64,000 bases of DNA, from positions 868,001 through 932,000 of the forward strand of contig NZ_FXUA01000002.1 of assembly GCF_900182815.1 (NCBI RefSeq), in the 5' to 3' direction. A program made the position numbers and the translations under genes. The notes under the pieces were generated by a model. It did not search any database. It had not been told where the DNA came from and saw nothing but the letters and a program-made list of their open reading frames with translations. Positions 37,413 through 47,660 of the stretch are shown here, one piece after another (within the stretch, counting starts at the first letter, position 1; each line of letters begins with the position of its first letter). This DNA comes from Algoriphagus winogradskyi (GTDB lineage Bacteria > Bacteroidota > Bacteroidia > Cytophagales > Cyclobacteriaceae).

Positions 37413-38198
37413 TTAGTTTAACTTAAATGGAGCAGTTTCTCTGTTTTTGTAGCCATGAATAGTGATGGCGATGAAAAGCACTGCTGCCCCAACGAGTGCT
37501 GTCCATTGTAAACTTGGGATATTGCCCCAATGCCTAACGGCAATTGCGATTAATGCCCAGACACCGACAGAAGCAAACTCCCGAAGGTTTCTCGTGGCGA
37601 TCATAAATAGATTTAGAACAACGGCTACGATTATCATGGCAATTGCCCAAGTTGCCTCGGGTATACCACCAGTCCACCCAGTTTTTGCTAGATAAGCTGA
37701 AATATTGGCGATCGTAGCGACAGCAATCCATCCGCTATAAAGTGCGATAGGCCACCAAAGCCAGAAGATAATTGGACGCGGTGCATTCCAACGTTCCATG
37801 TTAGTATTCAAAATCGTAATGATCAGCGACAATAAAATTCCGAGCATGACAATCACGCTAATTCCTGTATGTTCCATCAGCCACATGTAGATCCAAAGCC
37901 CATTTCCAATGTTTGCCATAATGAGATAGGGCCCCAGTTGGGAGAGGAAGTCAGCGTTTTTTTCATCATTAAAAGCTCTCCGAATAAAGAAAATAGCCTG
38001 TGCAAGCAAGGCCAAAAAGATCAATCCCCAGATAGAAAATGCATAGCCTGCTGGAGTGAATAGGTTTTCATAATCAGCACTGAGTGAGCTGACTGTATTG
38101 CCATTTAATCCCTTAGTATTTACCCAATAATTCCAGAATATTACTGCGACCAGGACGATCATGTTCAGGATAGCATAAACTTTATGGGAGCTTTTCAT
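37413..38198 (-). CDS. TspO/MBR-related tryptophan-rich membrane protein
   Basis: The 261-residue protein has about eight hydrophobic segments and many tryptophans. The opening helix is followed by FTPAGYAFSIWGLIFLALL, a pattern like the WxxP region of TspO/MBR. Standard TspO is about 160 residues; this is the longer form common in Bacteroidota. TspO proteins bind porphyrins and respond to oxidative stress. It lies between the lipocalin and the oxidoreductase with gaps of 4-10 bases, so the three are one unit, perhaps for oxidative or light stress. Confidence 0.75.
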   Translation of the reverse strand: MKSSHKVYAILNMIVLVAVIFWNYWVNTKGLNGNTVSSLSADYENLFTPAGYAFSIWGLIFLALLAQAIFFIRRAFNDEKNADFLSQLGPYLIMANIGNGLWIYMWLMEHTGISVIVMLGILLSLIITILNTNMERWNAPRPIIFWLWWPIALYSGWIAVATIANISAYLAKTGWTGGIPEATWAIAMIIVAVVLNLFMIATRNLREFASVGVWALIAIAVRHWGNIPSLQWTALVGAAVLFIAITIHGYKNRETAPFKLN

Positions 38199-38202
38199 CT
38201 TC

Positions 38203-39594
38203 TTATTTCTTAATCGGTTTAAGCTGCTGCAATAACGTTGGAATGAGTTCCGTGACAGTTGGATGAGTTTGTACAGAATTCAAAAGTGTTTTATAACTCA
38301 GTTTTCCATACATAGCGGTCAGAAATGTTCCAATGATTTCATCTCCACCTGTTCCAAAAACTGCTGCTCCCAGGATTTGTTCTGAGTCAGCATCCACAAT
38401 TACCTCCATTTTTCCCTGAGTTTCTCCTTTTTCTTTTGCTCTGGAAATATCACTCATCGGCATTCTGGTAAAAAGTAAATTCTTTCCAGTTTCCTTTGCT
38501 TGCGCTAGTGTCATTCCTGCACGTCCAAGGGGAGGATCAATGTATAAGGCATAATTCGTAATTCGATCGTCGAGCGTTCTAGTCTTATCCCCAAAGAGCT
38601 GATTTTCCATTATCTCGTAATCGTTATAGGATGTATGGGTAAAAGCACCTTTTCCATTGCAATCTCCCAAAGCATAAATTCCTTCGATATTTGTCTCCAA
38701 AGTTGGACTTACTTCAAGGTATCCTCTTTGTGTAAGTTTTAATCCTGCTTTTTCTGGTTTCAATAGATCAGAGTTGGGCATCCTCCCAGTCGCAATCAAT
38801 AAATGAGTGCCGCTGATTTTCTTGTCTTTTCCACCTTTCTGAAAGGATACGATTACTCCCGCCGATTTTTTATTTTTCCCTTTGAGACAATGGGCACCAC
38901 AGATCACTTTGATGTTTTCATTTTCTAAAACTTCCCGAACTTGTTCGGAGGTATGCTGATCTTCTTTCGAAATCAGGTAATCACCCATTTCCAGAACGGT
39001 AACCTTCGAGCCCAAGCGATTGAAAATTTGCGCAAACTCTAATCCTATATAACTTCCACCAATTATTATCAGGCTTTCTGGCACCTTTTCAAGCTGCAGA
39101 ATGGAACTATTGGTAAGATGATCAACGTCCTCAAATCCTTCCGGAATTCTTGCTCTTGCTCCTACATTCAGAAAGATTTTATATGATTTCAATACTCGAG
39201 AACCAACTTTTATTCTGGTTTTGTCCAAGAAAGTAGCAGTACCTCTAACCATCGATATTTGAGGAGAGTCTACCAGAGATTTTCTTATGCCTAGCCTAGA
39301 CTGATTGACAAGCTTGTCTTTTCTTTTTTTGATTGACTTTAGGTTGACTTTGGTCGATTTGGGAACTTCGATTCCCAGATTAGGAGCGTTTGATATTGCC
39401 CAGGCAGCCCTTGCACTCGCCACATAAGCTTTAGTCGGAGTGCAACCTGTATTGACGCAAGTCCCGCCCAAAGTTCCTTTCTCTACGATCGCTACTTTCC
39501 ATTTTTCCTTGGCTAGCGCCAAAGCAAGGGGATTTCCTGCTTGACCAGAACCAATTATAATGGCGTCAAAAGTTTCTACTCTGTCTTCAATCAT
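38203..39594 (-). CDS. Pyridine nucleotide-disulfide oxidoreductase (mercuric reductase/LpdA-like)
   Basis: The 463-residue flavoprotein has an FAD-binding GSGQAGNPLA near residue 16, the redox-active pair in GGTCVNTGCTPTKAYVASAR (Cys46-Cys51), an NAD-binding IIGGSYIGLEFAQIF segment, and a C-terminal dimerisation domain with TMYGKLSYKTLLNSVQTHPT. The residue after HPT is Val-Thr-Glu-Leu, giving the active-site His-Glu pair of the lipoamide dehydrogenase group. There is no MerA HMA domain or C-terminal vicinal Cys, so mercuric reduction is unlikely. Its disulfide substrate is unknown. Confidence 0.88.
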   Translation of the reverse strand: MIEDRVETFDAIIIGSGQAGNPLALALAKEKWKVAIVEKGTLGGTCVNTGCTPTKAYVASARAAWAISNAPNLGIEVPKSTKVNLKSIKKRKDKLVNQSRLGIRKSLVDSPQISMVRGTATFLDKTRIKVGSRVLKSYKIFLNVGARARIPEGFEDVDHLTNSSILQLEKVPESLIIIGGSYIGLEFAQIFNRLGSKVTVLEMGDYLISKEDQHTSEQVREVLENENIKVICGAHCLKGKNKKSAGVIVSFQKGGKDKKISGTHLLIATGRMPNSDLLKPEKAGLKLTQRGYLEVSPTLETNIEGIYALGDCNGKGAFTHTSYNDYEIMENQLFGDKTRTLDDRITNYALYIDPPLGRAGMTLAQAKETGKNLLFTRMPMSDISRAKEKGETQGKMEVIVDADSEQILGAAVFGTGGDEIIGTFLTAMYGKLSYKTLLNSVQTHPTVTELIPTLLQQLKPIKK

Positions 39595-39661
39595 ATGCTA
39601 AAAAGTTTGATGGATAAACTTTGATTCTCTAAAAGTTACAAACAGAAAGCCAGACACAAAA

Positions 39662-39688
39662 AAAGGAGTCTGATATCCAGACTCCTTT
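39662..39688 (-). terminator. Rho-independent terminator
   Basis: An 11-bp stem AAAGGAGTCTG/CAGACTCCTTT with a 5-base loop lies 21 bases past the stop of the minus-strand gene starting at 40291. Confidence 0.85.
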
Positions 39689-39709
39689 GATATATGCTAA
39701 TTTATATCC

Positions 39710-40291
39710 CTAGATTTTTGAGATAATCCAGCTGCGCACATTTCCATGAAACTCGTTGATAGCCTTGGTGTGAAAATAAGGGTAAATGACCTTGTCGCGA
39801 AACCAGGATCCGCTGCGGTAGAAGGTTTTGTGAGAAACTTCCGTTTTTCCGTCAGGCAGCGAATTAAATCGGATAAACTGAGAGCCTTCCGATTTGGAGT
39901 TCTCCAGGTAGCAGATTCTGATCAGCTTTTTCTCTTTGTCGATTTCCATCACTTCATGGCCTACCTGAAGTTTTACAGCGCCGTTGAACACATGCAAATT
40001 CAAAATGAGGACTTGCCCTTCACCCATTCCATCGGTGTGAACCTGTCCGGGAAAAACTTCTTCGCCGGTTTGTCTGGAATACAATTGATGGAAATGTATC
40101 ATTTTGCCACTCCAAGCCTGCTCTGGTGAAATATTCACATAGCTATCCCAAACTGTCTCGAAATCCTGATCATACAGATATGTCTCTAGATGTTGGTGAT
40201 AATTGGGATCAGCTTCCTGATAGCAAATGGAGTTTAAATTCGCAAAATCTAATTCTGAATTACGGCTCTTCTTTTCGGTGGTTTCTTGCAT
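39710..40291 (-). CDS. Hypothetical soluble protein, START/SRPBCC-like
   Basis: The 193-residue product has no signal peptide or membrane helix. Its strand pattern, the segment QVGHEVMEIDKEKKLIRICYLEN and the late helix KVIYPYFHTKAINEFHGNVR resemble a START/SRPBCC-like cavity domain, but I do not recognise a named family. It stands alone, 115 bases upstream of the oxidoreductase operon. Confidence 0.5.
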   Translation of the reverse strand: MQETTEKKSRNSELDFANLNSICYQEADPNYHQHLETYLYDQDFETVWDSYVNISPEQAWSGKMIHFHQLYSRQTGEEVFPGQVHTDGMGEGQVLILNLHVFNGAVKLQVGHEVMEIDKEKKLIRICYLENSKSEGSQFIRFNSLPDGKTEVSHKTFYRSGSWFRDKVIYPYFHTKAINEFHGNVRSWIISKI

Positions 40292-40533
40292 GAGGTATTA
40301 CTATTCGTTTTTGCGAATTAGTTTCAAAGAAAACAAATGTCCCTCTATCGAACAATCCTTTGGTGATAAGAGGAAGAATTGATGGGTCGATAGTAATTTT
40401 TTGAAGCAGTCAGGAGACTACATTGCCATAGTTTAAAGCTCGCCTGGCGTCCGATATGTCTGAGGAATTCAACGAAATGAGTTGTGTCCTTTGGGCAATC
40501 CTCCTTGCTTACCGTGGTTAAAAAAGACTTTCA

Positions 40534-40560
40534 GAAAAAAAGGGGCTTGTTATAGCCCCT
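40534..40560 (-). terminator. Rho-independent terminator of the S9 peptidase gene
   Basis: AGGGGCT/AGCCCCT stem followed on the minus strand by a run of Ts, seven bases past the peptidase stop. Confidence 0.85.
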
Positions 40561-40566
40561 CTCAAT

Positions 40567-43500
40567 TTAAAATGCTCTTTCTTTCAGGTGTTCATCCAAA
40601 TCGATCTTATCAATTCCTTTAGACATCCACTTTGGAGCCTCAGCTCCTTTGAGGTGGTGATCAAAGAATTCCATCATGCGAACTGAGTAATCTTTTCTGT
40701 TTTCCAGTTTACCCAAACCGTGATTTTCTCCTTTGTATTGAACCAAAATCACTGGTTTTTTTAACCTACGTAAAGCTGAATAATACTCTATTCCTTGAGT
40801 GAAATCCACCGCTCCATCTTTATCATTGTGCAACATCAAAAGAGGAGTAGTTACGTTCTTCACATGATATACTGGGCTATTTCGCTCGTAGGACTCCCAG
40901 TTTTCCCAAGGTCCTCCGGTAAATCTACCCTGAGAAGCTTCGAAGATCGACATATTTCCACCACCGGAATTCCAGTAAATCAGATCGTACATGGAAATCA
41001 TGTTGGTCAGCGGAGCTCCAGCAGCAGCGGCTTTGAACATATCAGTCTGGGTGATCAGGAATGCAGTCTGGTAGCCACCCCACGAATGCCCATGAATTCC
41101 GATGTTTTCTGGATCGATTACTCCAGTTTCGATCGCGGCTTTTACGCCAGGAATCACACACCAAACGGCTGACATGCCCGGATCATCCATGGTATAAACA
41201 ATATCTGGAATAAATACGGCAAAGCCATTACTCGTATAAACGTTCGGGTTCCAACCAGTTCCGCTGAATCCAGGGTTTGACCAATTATGCCGAGTCTGTG
41301 ATAGCTTTTCGTAATAGTAAACTACCGTTGGATATTTCTCCCCTTCCACATAATTGGATGGAAGGAAAAGCGCTCCCTGCAGTTTTTCACCTTTGTCGGA
41401 CACATAATCAACCAAACGAGTGCCTGCTGACCAAGTGTATTTGCTTGCATCTGGAGCACTACCAGTCACTTTTGTTGGGGATGAAAGAGATGCATCTGCT
41501 GTGAAAATTTGAGGCGGAGAATTGAAGGTTTCACTGCTAAAGAAATATACATCAGCATTCTCAGCTTTTCTCAAAGAACCTATACTTGCATCTTCCCAAA
41601 CCAATGCTTTAGCACCAGGCTCCAAACCTTTTTTGGAAGCATTGATTACGGCAATCCCACTTTTCTTAGTCCACTCACCGTAGATTCTCATGTAAAGTGG
41701 TTTGCTTAGATTAATGCCTTTTTCATCGCGATCTAGCGAAAAACGGTACTGATATCTGATTTGATCAGTTCTGCCATTTTGGGTAAGGTTTACTGCTTTT
41801 GCTTTGCCAGTTACTGGCACTTGCCAGATGTCCCAGCCGTCATTCAATAATACGTATTGACTATCGCTACTCCATCCCAAAGAGCCCTCCAACGGCTTTT
41901 TGACATTGTGATCGTCATCTTCATTCACGAAAGAAACTGGCAAGCCTGCTGTCAAATTCATCTCTTCTCCAGATGCAATATCATAGCTGTAATAGTTGCC
42001 ATCATAGCCATAAATCAACTTTGTACCATCCGGTGAACTACGAGGATATGAAGAATAGCCCGGAAGGTAGAAGTTGGTGAAAAGCGTCTTCTTCTCACCA
42101 GTTTTTAGGTCTACAATATAGAAGTCACGGTAATTCTGTCCATCCAGATTGCTTTGTAGTTCATAGGCTTGGTTGTCTGATCCAATCGCATATTTTTCCT
42201 TTTCAAGAATGCTCAAGTCCCGCATAGTGCTGTCCTGAAGCTGAATGTGCTTTCCTGCAGCCACATCGTACATAGCATAGAGGCTGTAGTTCTTATCCTG
42301 ATTTTCCAGTACTTGTTGACGGGATTGAAGTCGGCTATCGTTCCAGTGCCAGATAGTCATATCCGGGGTGTCAGCATCTTTTTCCTTTGGACTTACCTTC
42401 CCAGAGTCTAACTTCGAAAGTGCTTTCTTCAAATCAGCAATTGAGTTCATGGAGGTGTCAGCCATGATTCTTTTCATGGCTTCAGCCTCTGCCATCTTCA
42501 CAGAATCCTTATCCAATTCTTTCTTTACCTCTTCTTTTTTGGCTAAAACCAAAGGGTGTATACCATAGAAAAGTCTGTTCAAATCCTCTGACCACATCGG
42601 ACGGCGATTAGGACTGATCGTATATTCTTTTGAAAAACCAGTGGAATCTTTTGCTGGATCATAAACGGTCACCTGAGGGCTGCTAAGGTTCTTTACTCCG
42701 ATTAATTTTCCTTGGTCTTGCTTATACTTTTTGTCTTTGACCATTTTCAAAGCCGCAAACGCATCGCCTTTTTCAGTCCAATTTATAGACTTATAAGCAG
42801 CTTTATCTGAATCCAACACGCTTGTGCTATTGTTGGTCATGTTCAGGAGGTAAATACCATTACCTGATTCATTCGCAGCATCAACTGTGTATGCTAGGTA
42901 GTTTCCGCTTTTGTTGAAAGAGAACTCAGCTACATTTCCTAGGTTTTGCGCTTTTTTGGTATTGAGGTGATAGATTAAAAGATCTGAGCCTTTGGCATCT
43001 CCTCCTCCATCTTTTGTTAGGTTAATCGCAAGGTGAGTAGAAGCTTCTCCATTGAATGAGAAATTGCTCACATTTTCAAAGGTTTTTTTATCTTCTTTAT
43101 CGGTTGAGCCTAGTTTCATTAGCGTAACCTTATCATGAAGTGGTTTTCCTTTAGATTTTTTATTAGCCTCCTTTTCCTTAAAAGTCGGATATTCTTTAAA
43201 CGCGATCCACTTGCTATCCTCGCTAAATTCAATGGAAGGGTAGGAGGTAAATCCGATTTTAAAAGTCTGTGTGGAGTCGGGATCACTTACATATTGAAGA
43301 ATTACTTCTCCGTCAGCTTCCAGAGCTGTCATTCCGTAGGCCACCCATTTGCCATCTGGAGAGATTTTGAAGGTTCCACTATTCATGGATTTCCAGGTAG
43401 GAATATCCTTCCAGGAAATGGGCTTAGGGGTTTCGTCTTGAGCATTTGCCAGGTGAAATACCAAGCAAAATAGCCAGAAAAAGGTAAAGAGTTTTTTCAT
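40567..43500 (-). CDS. S9 family prolyl oligopeptidase-like peptidase, secreted
   Basis: The 977-residue protein has a signal peptide ending HLANAQ, a long N-terminal beta-propeller (about 40-690), and a C-terminal alpha/beta-hydrolase (about 720-965). The nucleophile elbow is GHSWGGYQ with Ser806; the likely Asp is in LHNDKDGAVDF and the His in KGENHGLG. S9 enzymes cut short peptides after proline or related residues, probably in the periplasm. An insertion rich in Lys, Glu and Asp interrupts the propeller (about 318-375). It is a single gene with its own terminator. Confidence 0.9.
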   Translation of the reverse strand: MKKLFTFFWLFCLVFHLANAQDETPKPISWKDIPTWKSMNSGTFKISPDGKWVAYGMTALEADGEVILQYVSDPDSTQTFKIGFTSYPSIEFSEDSKWIAFKEYPTFKEKEANKKSKGKPLHDKVTLMKLGSTDKEDKKTFENVSNFSFNGEASTHLAINLTKDGGGDAKGSDLLIYHLNTKKAQNLGNVAEFSFNKSGNYLAYTVDAANESGNGIYLLNMTNNSTSVLDSDKAAYKSINWTEKGDAFAALKMVKDKKYKQDQGKLIGVKNLSSPQVTVYDPAKDSTGFSKEYTISPNRRPMWSEDLNRLFYGIHPLVLAKKEEVKKELDKDSVKMAEAEAMKRIMADTSMNSIADLKKALSKLDSGKVSPKEKDADTPDMTIWHWNDSRLQSRQQVLENQDKNYSLYAMYDVAAGKHIQLQDSTMRDLSILEKEKYAIGSDNQAYELQSNLDGQNYRDFYIVDLKTGEKKTLFTNFYLPGYSSYPRSSPDGTKLIYGYDGNYYSYDIASGEEMNLTAGLPVSFVNEDDDHNVKKPLEGSLGWSSDSQYVLLNDGWDIWQVPVTGKAKAVNLTQNGRTDQIRYQYRFSLDRDEKGINLSKPLYMRIYGEWTKKSGIAVINASKKGLEPGAKALVWEDASIGSLRKAENADVYFFSSETFNSPPQIFTADASLSSPTKVTGSAPDASKYTWSAGTRLVDYVSDKGEKLQGALFLPSNYVEGEKYPTVVYYYEKLSQTRHNWSNPGFSGTGWNPNVYTSNGFAVFIPDIVYTMDDPGMSAVWCVIPGVKAAIETGVIDPENIGIHGHSWGGYQTAFLITQTDMFKAAAAGAPLTNMISMYDLIYWNSGGGNMSIFEASQGRFTGGPWENWESYERNSPVYHVKNVTTPLLMLHNDKDGAVDFTQGIEYYSALRRLKKPVILVQYKGENHGLGKLENRKDYSVRMMEFFDHHLKGAEAPKWMSKGIDKIDLDEHLKERAF

Positions 43501-43642
43501 AGTGATTTTTTTTCAGATTTGAAAATAGGGAAAAATTGTGAGTTGGGTAGAACTAAATAAGGTCCGCACGAGAAGTGATCTATTTTAGAAATGGAAATTT
43601 AGAGTCGAACTGAAGCTCAAATGAGTGAACACTTAAAAAACA

Positions 43643-43674
43643 AAATGTCTCAAATCTTTCGATCTGAGACATTT
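43643..43674 (-). terminator. Rho-independent terminator of the amidohydrolase gene
   Basis: AAATGTCTCA and TGAGACATTT form a 10-bp stem with a 12-base loop, about 45 bases past the amidohydrolase stop. Confidence 0.7.
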
Positions 43675-43718
43675 ATTAAATCACTGTTTCTTTATATCAG
43701 CAGACTGAAACCTGTTCA

Positions 43719-45422
43719 TTACTTCTTATAAACCACTTTTCCTCCGACCACAGTCATAGCGACTTTGGTATTTAATATATCATCCTCCGGAACTTCCATG
43801 ATGTTCTTATCGAAAACTGTAAAATCAGCAGCTTTTCCTACTTCAATAGAACCTTTGAAGTCTTCTTCAAACTCAGCAAAGGCACCATCTAAGGTATAGG
43901 ATTTCAGAGCTTCAGAACGAGTCATTTTTTGGTCTCCTTCGTAACCTCCGTCAGGTAACCCTTGCAATGTTTTACGAGTAACAGAAGCATAAAAGGAAGG
44001 TATAGGATCCACAGGCTCTACTGGCGCATCCGTCCCGTTTGTGACTACAGCTCCTGATTGCATTAGTTTCTGCCAAACATAAGCACCGTCGATAATTCGT
44101 TTTTCTCCCAATCGATCTATTGCCCATGGACGATCTGAGCTTAAGTGAATAGCCTGCATGGCTGCAATCACACCCAATTCGCCAAACCTTGGAATATCGT
44201 CAGGATGAATATGTTGGGCATGCTCGATGCGGAACCGCAGTTTTTTGGTGTCTGGATAGTTTGCAAAAGCAGCTTCATAACGATCAAGAATTTCCTGATT
44301 AGCACGGTCGCCGATGGCATGTGAGCAAACTTGGAAACCTGCAGGAATTGCTTTCTCGGAAACTTCAGATACCACCGACATCGGTAAGGTCTCATGACCA
44401 CGGTGATCAGGTCTATCAGAGTAGTCTTCCAATAACCAAGCACCGCGATTTCCCAACGCACCGTCACAGTTCAATTTGATAGAACGAACTGTAAGCATAT
44501 GATCTATGCTATCGATCATTGGTCCTCTCTTATACCATTCATCGAGAAGTGCAGGTTGTGTTCCTGTGAGCATTACATATTGCCTGACGGTAAGCTTTCC
44601 TTCGTTTTTGAATTTTTGGATGAGGTCAATCACATTCTGACCACTGCCTGCGTCGTGGAAACTGGTTATTCCTTTTTCATTCAATTCTTTTAAAGCCAAA
44701 GTCAAAGCCTCTTCTGCTCTTTCCGGGGTCTCAGCAGGTATCAGTCTAGCTACTAGACCAGATGCTCTTTCGGATAATATTCCAGTAGGATTTCCCAACT
44801 CATCGAGGATGATTTCTCCGCCTTCTACTTCTCCTGGTCGCTCACCTTTCAGATTGCTAATTCCTGCCAACTCAAGCGCTTTACCATTTGCGAAAGCCGC
44901 ATGGCCACTCGCGTGTCTCAAAAACACCGGATTGTCAGGGGAAACTGCATTCAGTTGATCGTTAGTTTGGAAGCCTTTCACTATTTTTTCAGGTTTCTCG
45001 ATCCATTTGTCCTGATGCCAGCCACGACCAGTGATCCAGTCTCCTGGTTTGGCTTTGGCAACTGCTTCTGCTACTTTCTCCACCAGTTCATCATAGGTTT
45101 TGACATACATAAGATCCAGTTCCAGCTTATTATAGCCGATTCCCATCAAGTGCGCATGGGATTCGATGATGCCAGGAGTCATTGTTTCACCCTGTAAATC
45201 GATCACCTCAGTGTTTTCAGCTTTGTGTTTTTCGATTTTTTCAGTTGTACCTACGGCTAAAATCATCCCATCTTTCACAGCGACTGCTTCAGCTGTGGGT
45301 TGAGCTTCATTGACTGTGTAAATTATGCCATTTGTAAAAATTAGATCGGCTGGTTCAGCCTTTTCCGATGAGCAAGAAATGAGGAAAATCCCCAAGATTG
45401 CGAGTAAGTATATATTCTTCAT
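43719..45422 (-). CDS. Amidohydrolase family lipoprotein (YtcJ-like)
   Basis: The 567-residue product has a lipoprotein signal ending FLISCSSEK and an amidohydrolase fold of the YtcJ/DUF1446-free 'amidohydrolase 3' group: PGIIESHAHLMG holds the first HxH, GRGWHQDKW and HASGHAAFANG follow, and HAIGDRANQEI, FRIEHAQHI and NGTDAPVEP supply the later metal ligands. These zinc enzymes hydrolyse amide or ester bonds in small molecules; the substrate is unknown. The lipid anchor suggests a periplasmic or outer-membrane location. Single gene. Confidence 0.88.
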   Translation of the reverse strand: MKNIYLLAILGIFLISCSSEKAEPADLIFTNGIIYTVNEAQPTAEAVAVKDGMILAVGTTEKIEKHKAENTEVIDLQGETMTPGIIESHAHLMGIGYNKLELDLMYVKTYDELVEKVAEAVAKAKPGDWITGRGWHQDKWIEKPEKIVKGFQTNDQLNAVSPDNPVFLRHASGHAAFANGKALELAGISNLKGERPGEVEGGEIILDELGNPTGILSERASGLVARLIPAETPERAEEALTLALKELNEKGITSFHDAGSGQNVIDLIQKFKNEGKLTVRQYVMLTGTQPALLDEWYKRGPMIDSIDHMLTVRSIKLNCDGALGNRGAWLLEDYSDRPDHRGHETLPMSVVSEVSEKAIPAGFQVCSHAIGDRANQEILDRYEAAFANYPDTKKLRFRIEHAQHIHPDDIPRFGELGVIAAMQAIHLSSDRPWAIDRLGEKRIIDGAYVWQKLMQSGAVVTNGTDAPVEPVDPIPSFYASVTRKTLQGLPDGGYEGDQKMTRSEALKSYTLDGAFAEFEEDFKGSIEVGKAADFTVFDKNIMEVPEDDILNTKVAMTVVGGKVVYKK

Positions 45423-45482
45423 GGATTTATATTATATCCAAATCTACCCTATTTCACCTAATCCGAAAAGCCTCTCAAGTAA

Positions 45483-47567
45483 TTAGCGTATCCAGATTTT
45501 GCGGGATTCTCTGAATTTACCTTCAGATTCAAAGATCAGAATATACAGCCCAGGAGTTAAAAAGCTTGCTTGGATTTCCACTTCAGTGTTGGCTGGAATA
45601 GAAATGTCACTTAGGAGTTCTTGTCCAAGTGAATTGACTAAAGTACCAGTGGAACTCTTATTAGTTAGTACTTTGATGGGCCCATCACTTGGGTTTGGGT
45701 AAACTATGATTTGATATTCGTCTTCGTTAGGATTGGATTCTGCTGTGGAAGTTAGATAGATCAAACCCCCAGCCCTAGTCCCTAAAATCAAATCGGTGGT
45801 ACCCTTGAAAGTATCTGAAACAGTGGTAATCCAAGTATTTCTTCCCAAGCGCGTAGGGAAATATTGATCTCCAATTTGGATTAATACTTCCGAAACCGTA
45901 GCCGATTGCATGAAGTCCTCAATTTTGCTCATTATCCCATTTTGATCTACAGTATAGAGGTCAGGATTTGTTTTTTGCACTACGGCAACACTTAAATTTC
46001 TATTGGCGGGATTGTCAGCAAACCCTAAGAAATCCGACTCCAAGAGGTTTGCAGTATAATTGGAAAAATCAACGGCATACAAATCCAAGCTCCCATTTTG
46101 TGAAGCGACAAGCATGTGATCTTTATTATCGAAATAGAAGAACTGCAGGTAGTCCCCCCGTTGCGGCGTATATCCATCCAGTGTAATCGGTTGATATTCC
46201 AAGTTTTCTATCTCAAAAAGTAGCTGGGTTGGAATGCTCCCTTGTCTCGATATTCCTGTGATCAGCTGGTGAACTCTGTTTTCTTTATCTCTGTAATATA
46301 GTTTTTGGGCATCAACGAGTTTTAGGTTTTCAAGCGACTCATTGAAAATATCCACATAGATAAACTTTTCACTTTCCAGAGAAAACATGGATTCTGTGGC
46401 AATAACTTCTCCGTTTTTCAGCCTATTTGAAATGATTACTAAGTTGCCGTTTGCACTGGATCCAATGTGGAAAGGCTTGGTATTTTCTCCCAAGTCAATC
46501 ATCTGATTTTGCAAGAACTCAAAGTCAGTATTTCCCTGTGCATCAATTTTCACAATGGAATTAGCAAAATCAATCCCGAAATTGGAAGATGCTTCACTTG
46601 TATTCAGACTGACGATAAAATCTTCTTCGATTAGCTGGCCAATGTGGAAAAGTGGGAAGTCAGGAAAGTCCCCATAGTTAGGAAGATTGTTTGTGAAACT
46701 GGTGAAAATAGGTTCGGAAGAAGTTCCTGAATTTGGAAGAAAATAAAGAATGCTACACTCATCACGTCCCAAGATTAGATCATCGATTCCGTCTCCATCA
46801 AAATCCTGATATAAAATAGAATGCCCCCCGGCATGTAAGATGCGGTCATTCTCATCATTTGCTTGTCTGGAATTCAGATCTTTTCCTTCACAGGTTTTTC
46901 CGAAGGAAATATCTCCGCAACCACAGAATTCAAAGCCGCCCCAGTGGTTAACACCAAATGCAAACCCATCCATATCGGCTGTACCTTTTCGTTCTACGCT
47001 GGTGTTTTTGTAAAACTCCATGTAGTCGCCTCCGGCAAAGTTGAAAATCACCAAATCCAAATCTCCATCTCCATCCAAATCCTGAATCAAAGGAGTGTCA
47101 AGATTATTCGTTTGTATGTTGCCCGAGCCATCAAGTTTCAGGAAGTTTTGAGCAACATTCCAAGATATCTGGCCGCCGTTGGAAGTGTTTTTATAGGCTT
47201 TTATTCCGAGAGCAGTGGAGGTAAATAGATCCTTTTTACCATCCCCATCAAAATCTGCCAACACTAGAAATCCACTGATATCAGTAGGGAAAGCATAAGT
47301 TAATTCAGGTAAGTGAATGAATTTTTCACCTTCTTTTCTGAAAACTAACAACTGTCGGGAATTGATGTCCCAGGTAACCCATTCTTCGATCCCATCTCCA
47401 GTTAGATCAATGGTTTCTAGTTGAGCGGAATTGATTCCTCCTGCGAAGGGAGAGGTTAATAAAACATCACTGACTTCAACATCAGCCTGCTTATCTATTC
47501 GGAAAATTTCTTGTGCATTCAGCTGAAGGCTGCTGATCAGAAAAATGAAAATCCAGAGTTTACGCAT
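45483..47567 (-). CDS. FG-GAP repeat protein with type IX secretion sorting domain
   Basis: The 694-residue product has a signal peptide ending LQLNAQ, repeated FG-GAP/VCBS-like calcium motifs (DLTGDGIEEW, ADFDGDGKKDLF, DLDGDGDLDLV, DFDGDGIDDLIL within residues 55-270), and a C-terminal T9SS sorting domain (about 615-694) with IIVYPNPSDGPIKV and a final strand ending KIWIR. It should be exported by the Por machinery and displayed or released. The propeller probably binds something extracellular. A Cys-rich segment EFCGCGDISFGKTC around residue 215 is notable. Confidence 0.88.
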   Translation of the reverse strand: MRKLWIFIFLISSLQLNAQEIFRIDKQADVEVSDVLLTSPFAGGINSAQLETIDLTGDGIEEWVTWDINSRQLLVFRKEGEKFIHLPELTYAFPTDISGFLVLADFDGDGKKDLFTSTALGIKAYKNTSNGGQISWNVAQNFLKLDGSGNIQTNNLDTPLIQDLDGDGDLDLVIFNFAGGDYMEFYKNTSVERKGTADMDGFAFGVNHWGGFEFCGCGDISFGKTCEGKDLNSRQANDENDRILHAGGHSILYQDFDGDGIDDLILGRDECSILYFLPNSGTSSEPIFTSFTNNLPNYGDFPDFPLFHIGQLIEEDFIVSLNTSEASSNFGIDFANSIVKIDAQGNTDFEFLQNQMIDLGENTKPFHIGSSANGNLVIISNRLKNGEVIATESMFSLESEKFIYVDIFNESLENLKLVDAQKLYYRDKENRVHQLITGISRQGSIPTQLLFEIENLEYQPITLDGYTPQRGDYLQFFYFDNKDHMLVASQNGSLDLYAVDFSNYTANLLESDFLGFADNPANRNLSVAVVQKTNPDLYTVDQNGIMSKIEDFMQSATVSEVLIQIGDQYFPTRLGRNTWITTVSDTFKGTTDLILGTRAGGLIYLTSTAESNPNEDEYQIIVYPNPSDGPIKVLTNKSSTGTLVNSLGQELLSDISIPANTEVEIQASFLTPGLYILIFESEGKFRESRKIWIR

Positions 47568-47660
47568 GGAATAGTGATGGCTAAGACAAATTAATACGGT
47601 TGTCTCCCTCCAAAGATGTGAATGATTCCTTTATTTTGGGAATTAATTCCTTCGAAAACG

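Noticed and set aside
38203..39594. Mercuric reductase (merA) with mercury resistance operon
   Set aside because: There is no N-terminal HMA domain, no C-terminal Cys pair and no mer genes nearby; only the general disulfide reductase motifs are present.
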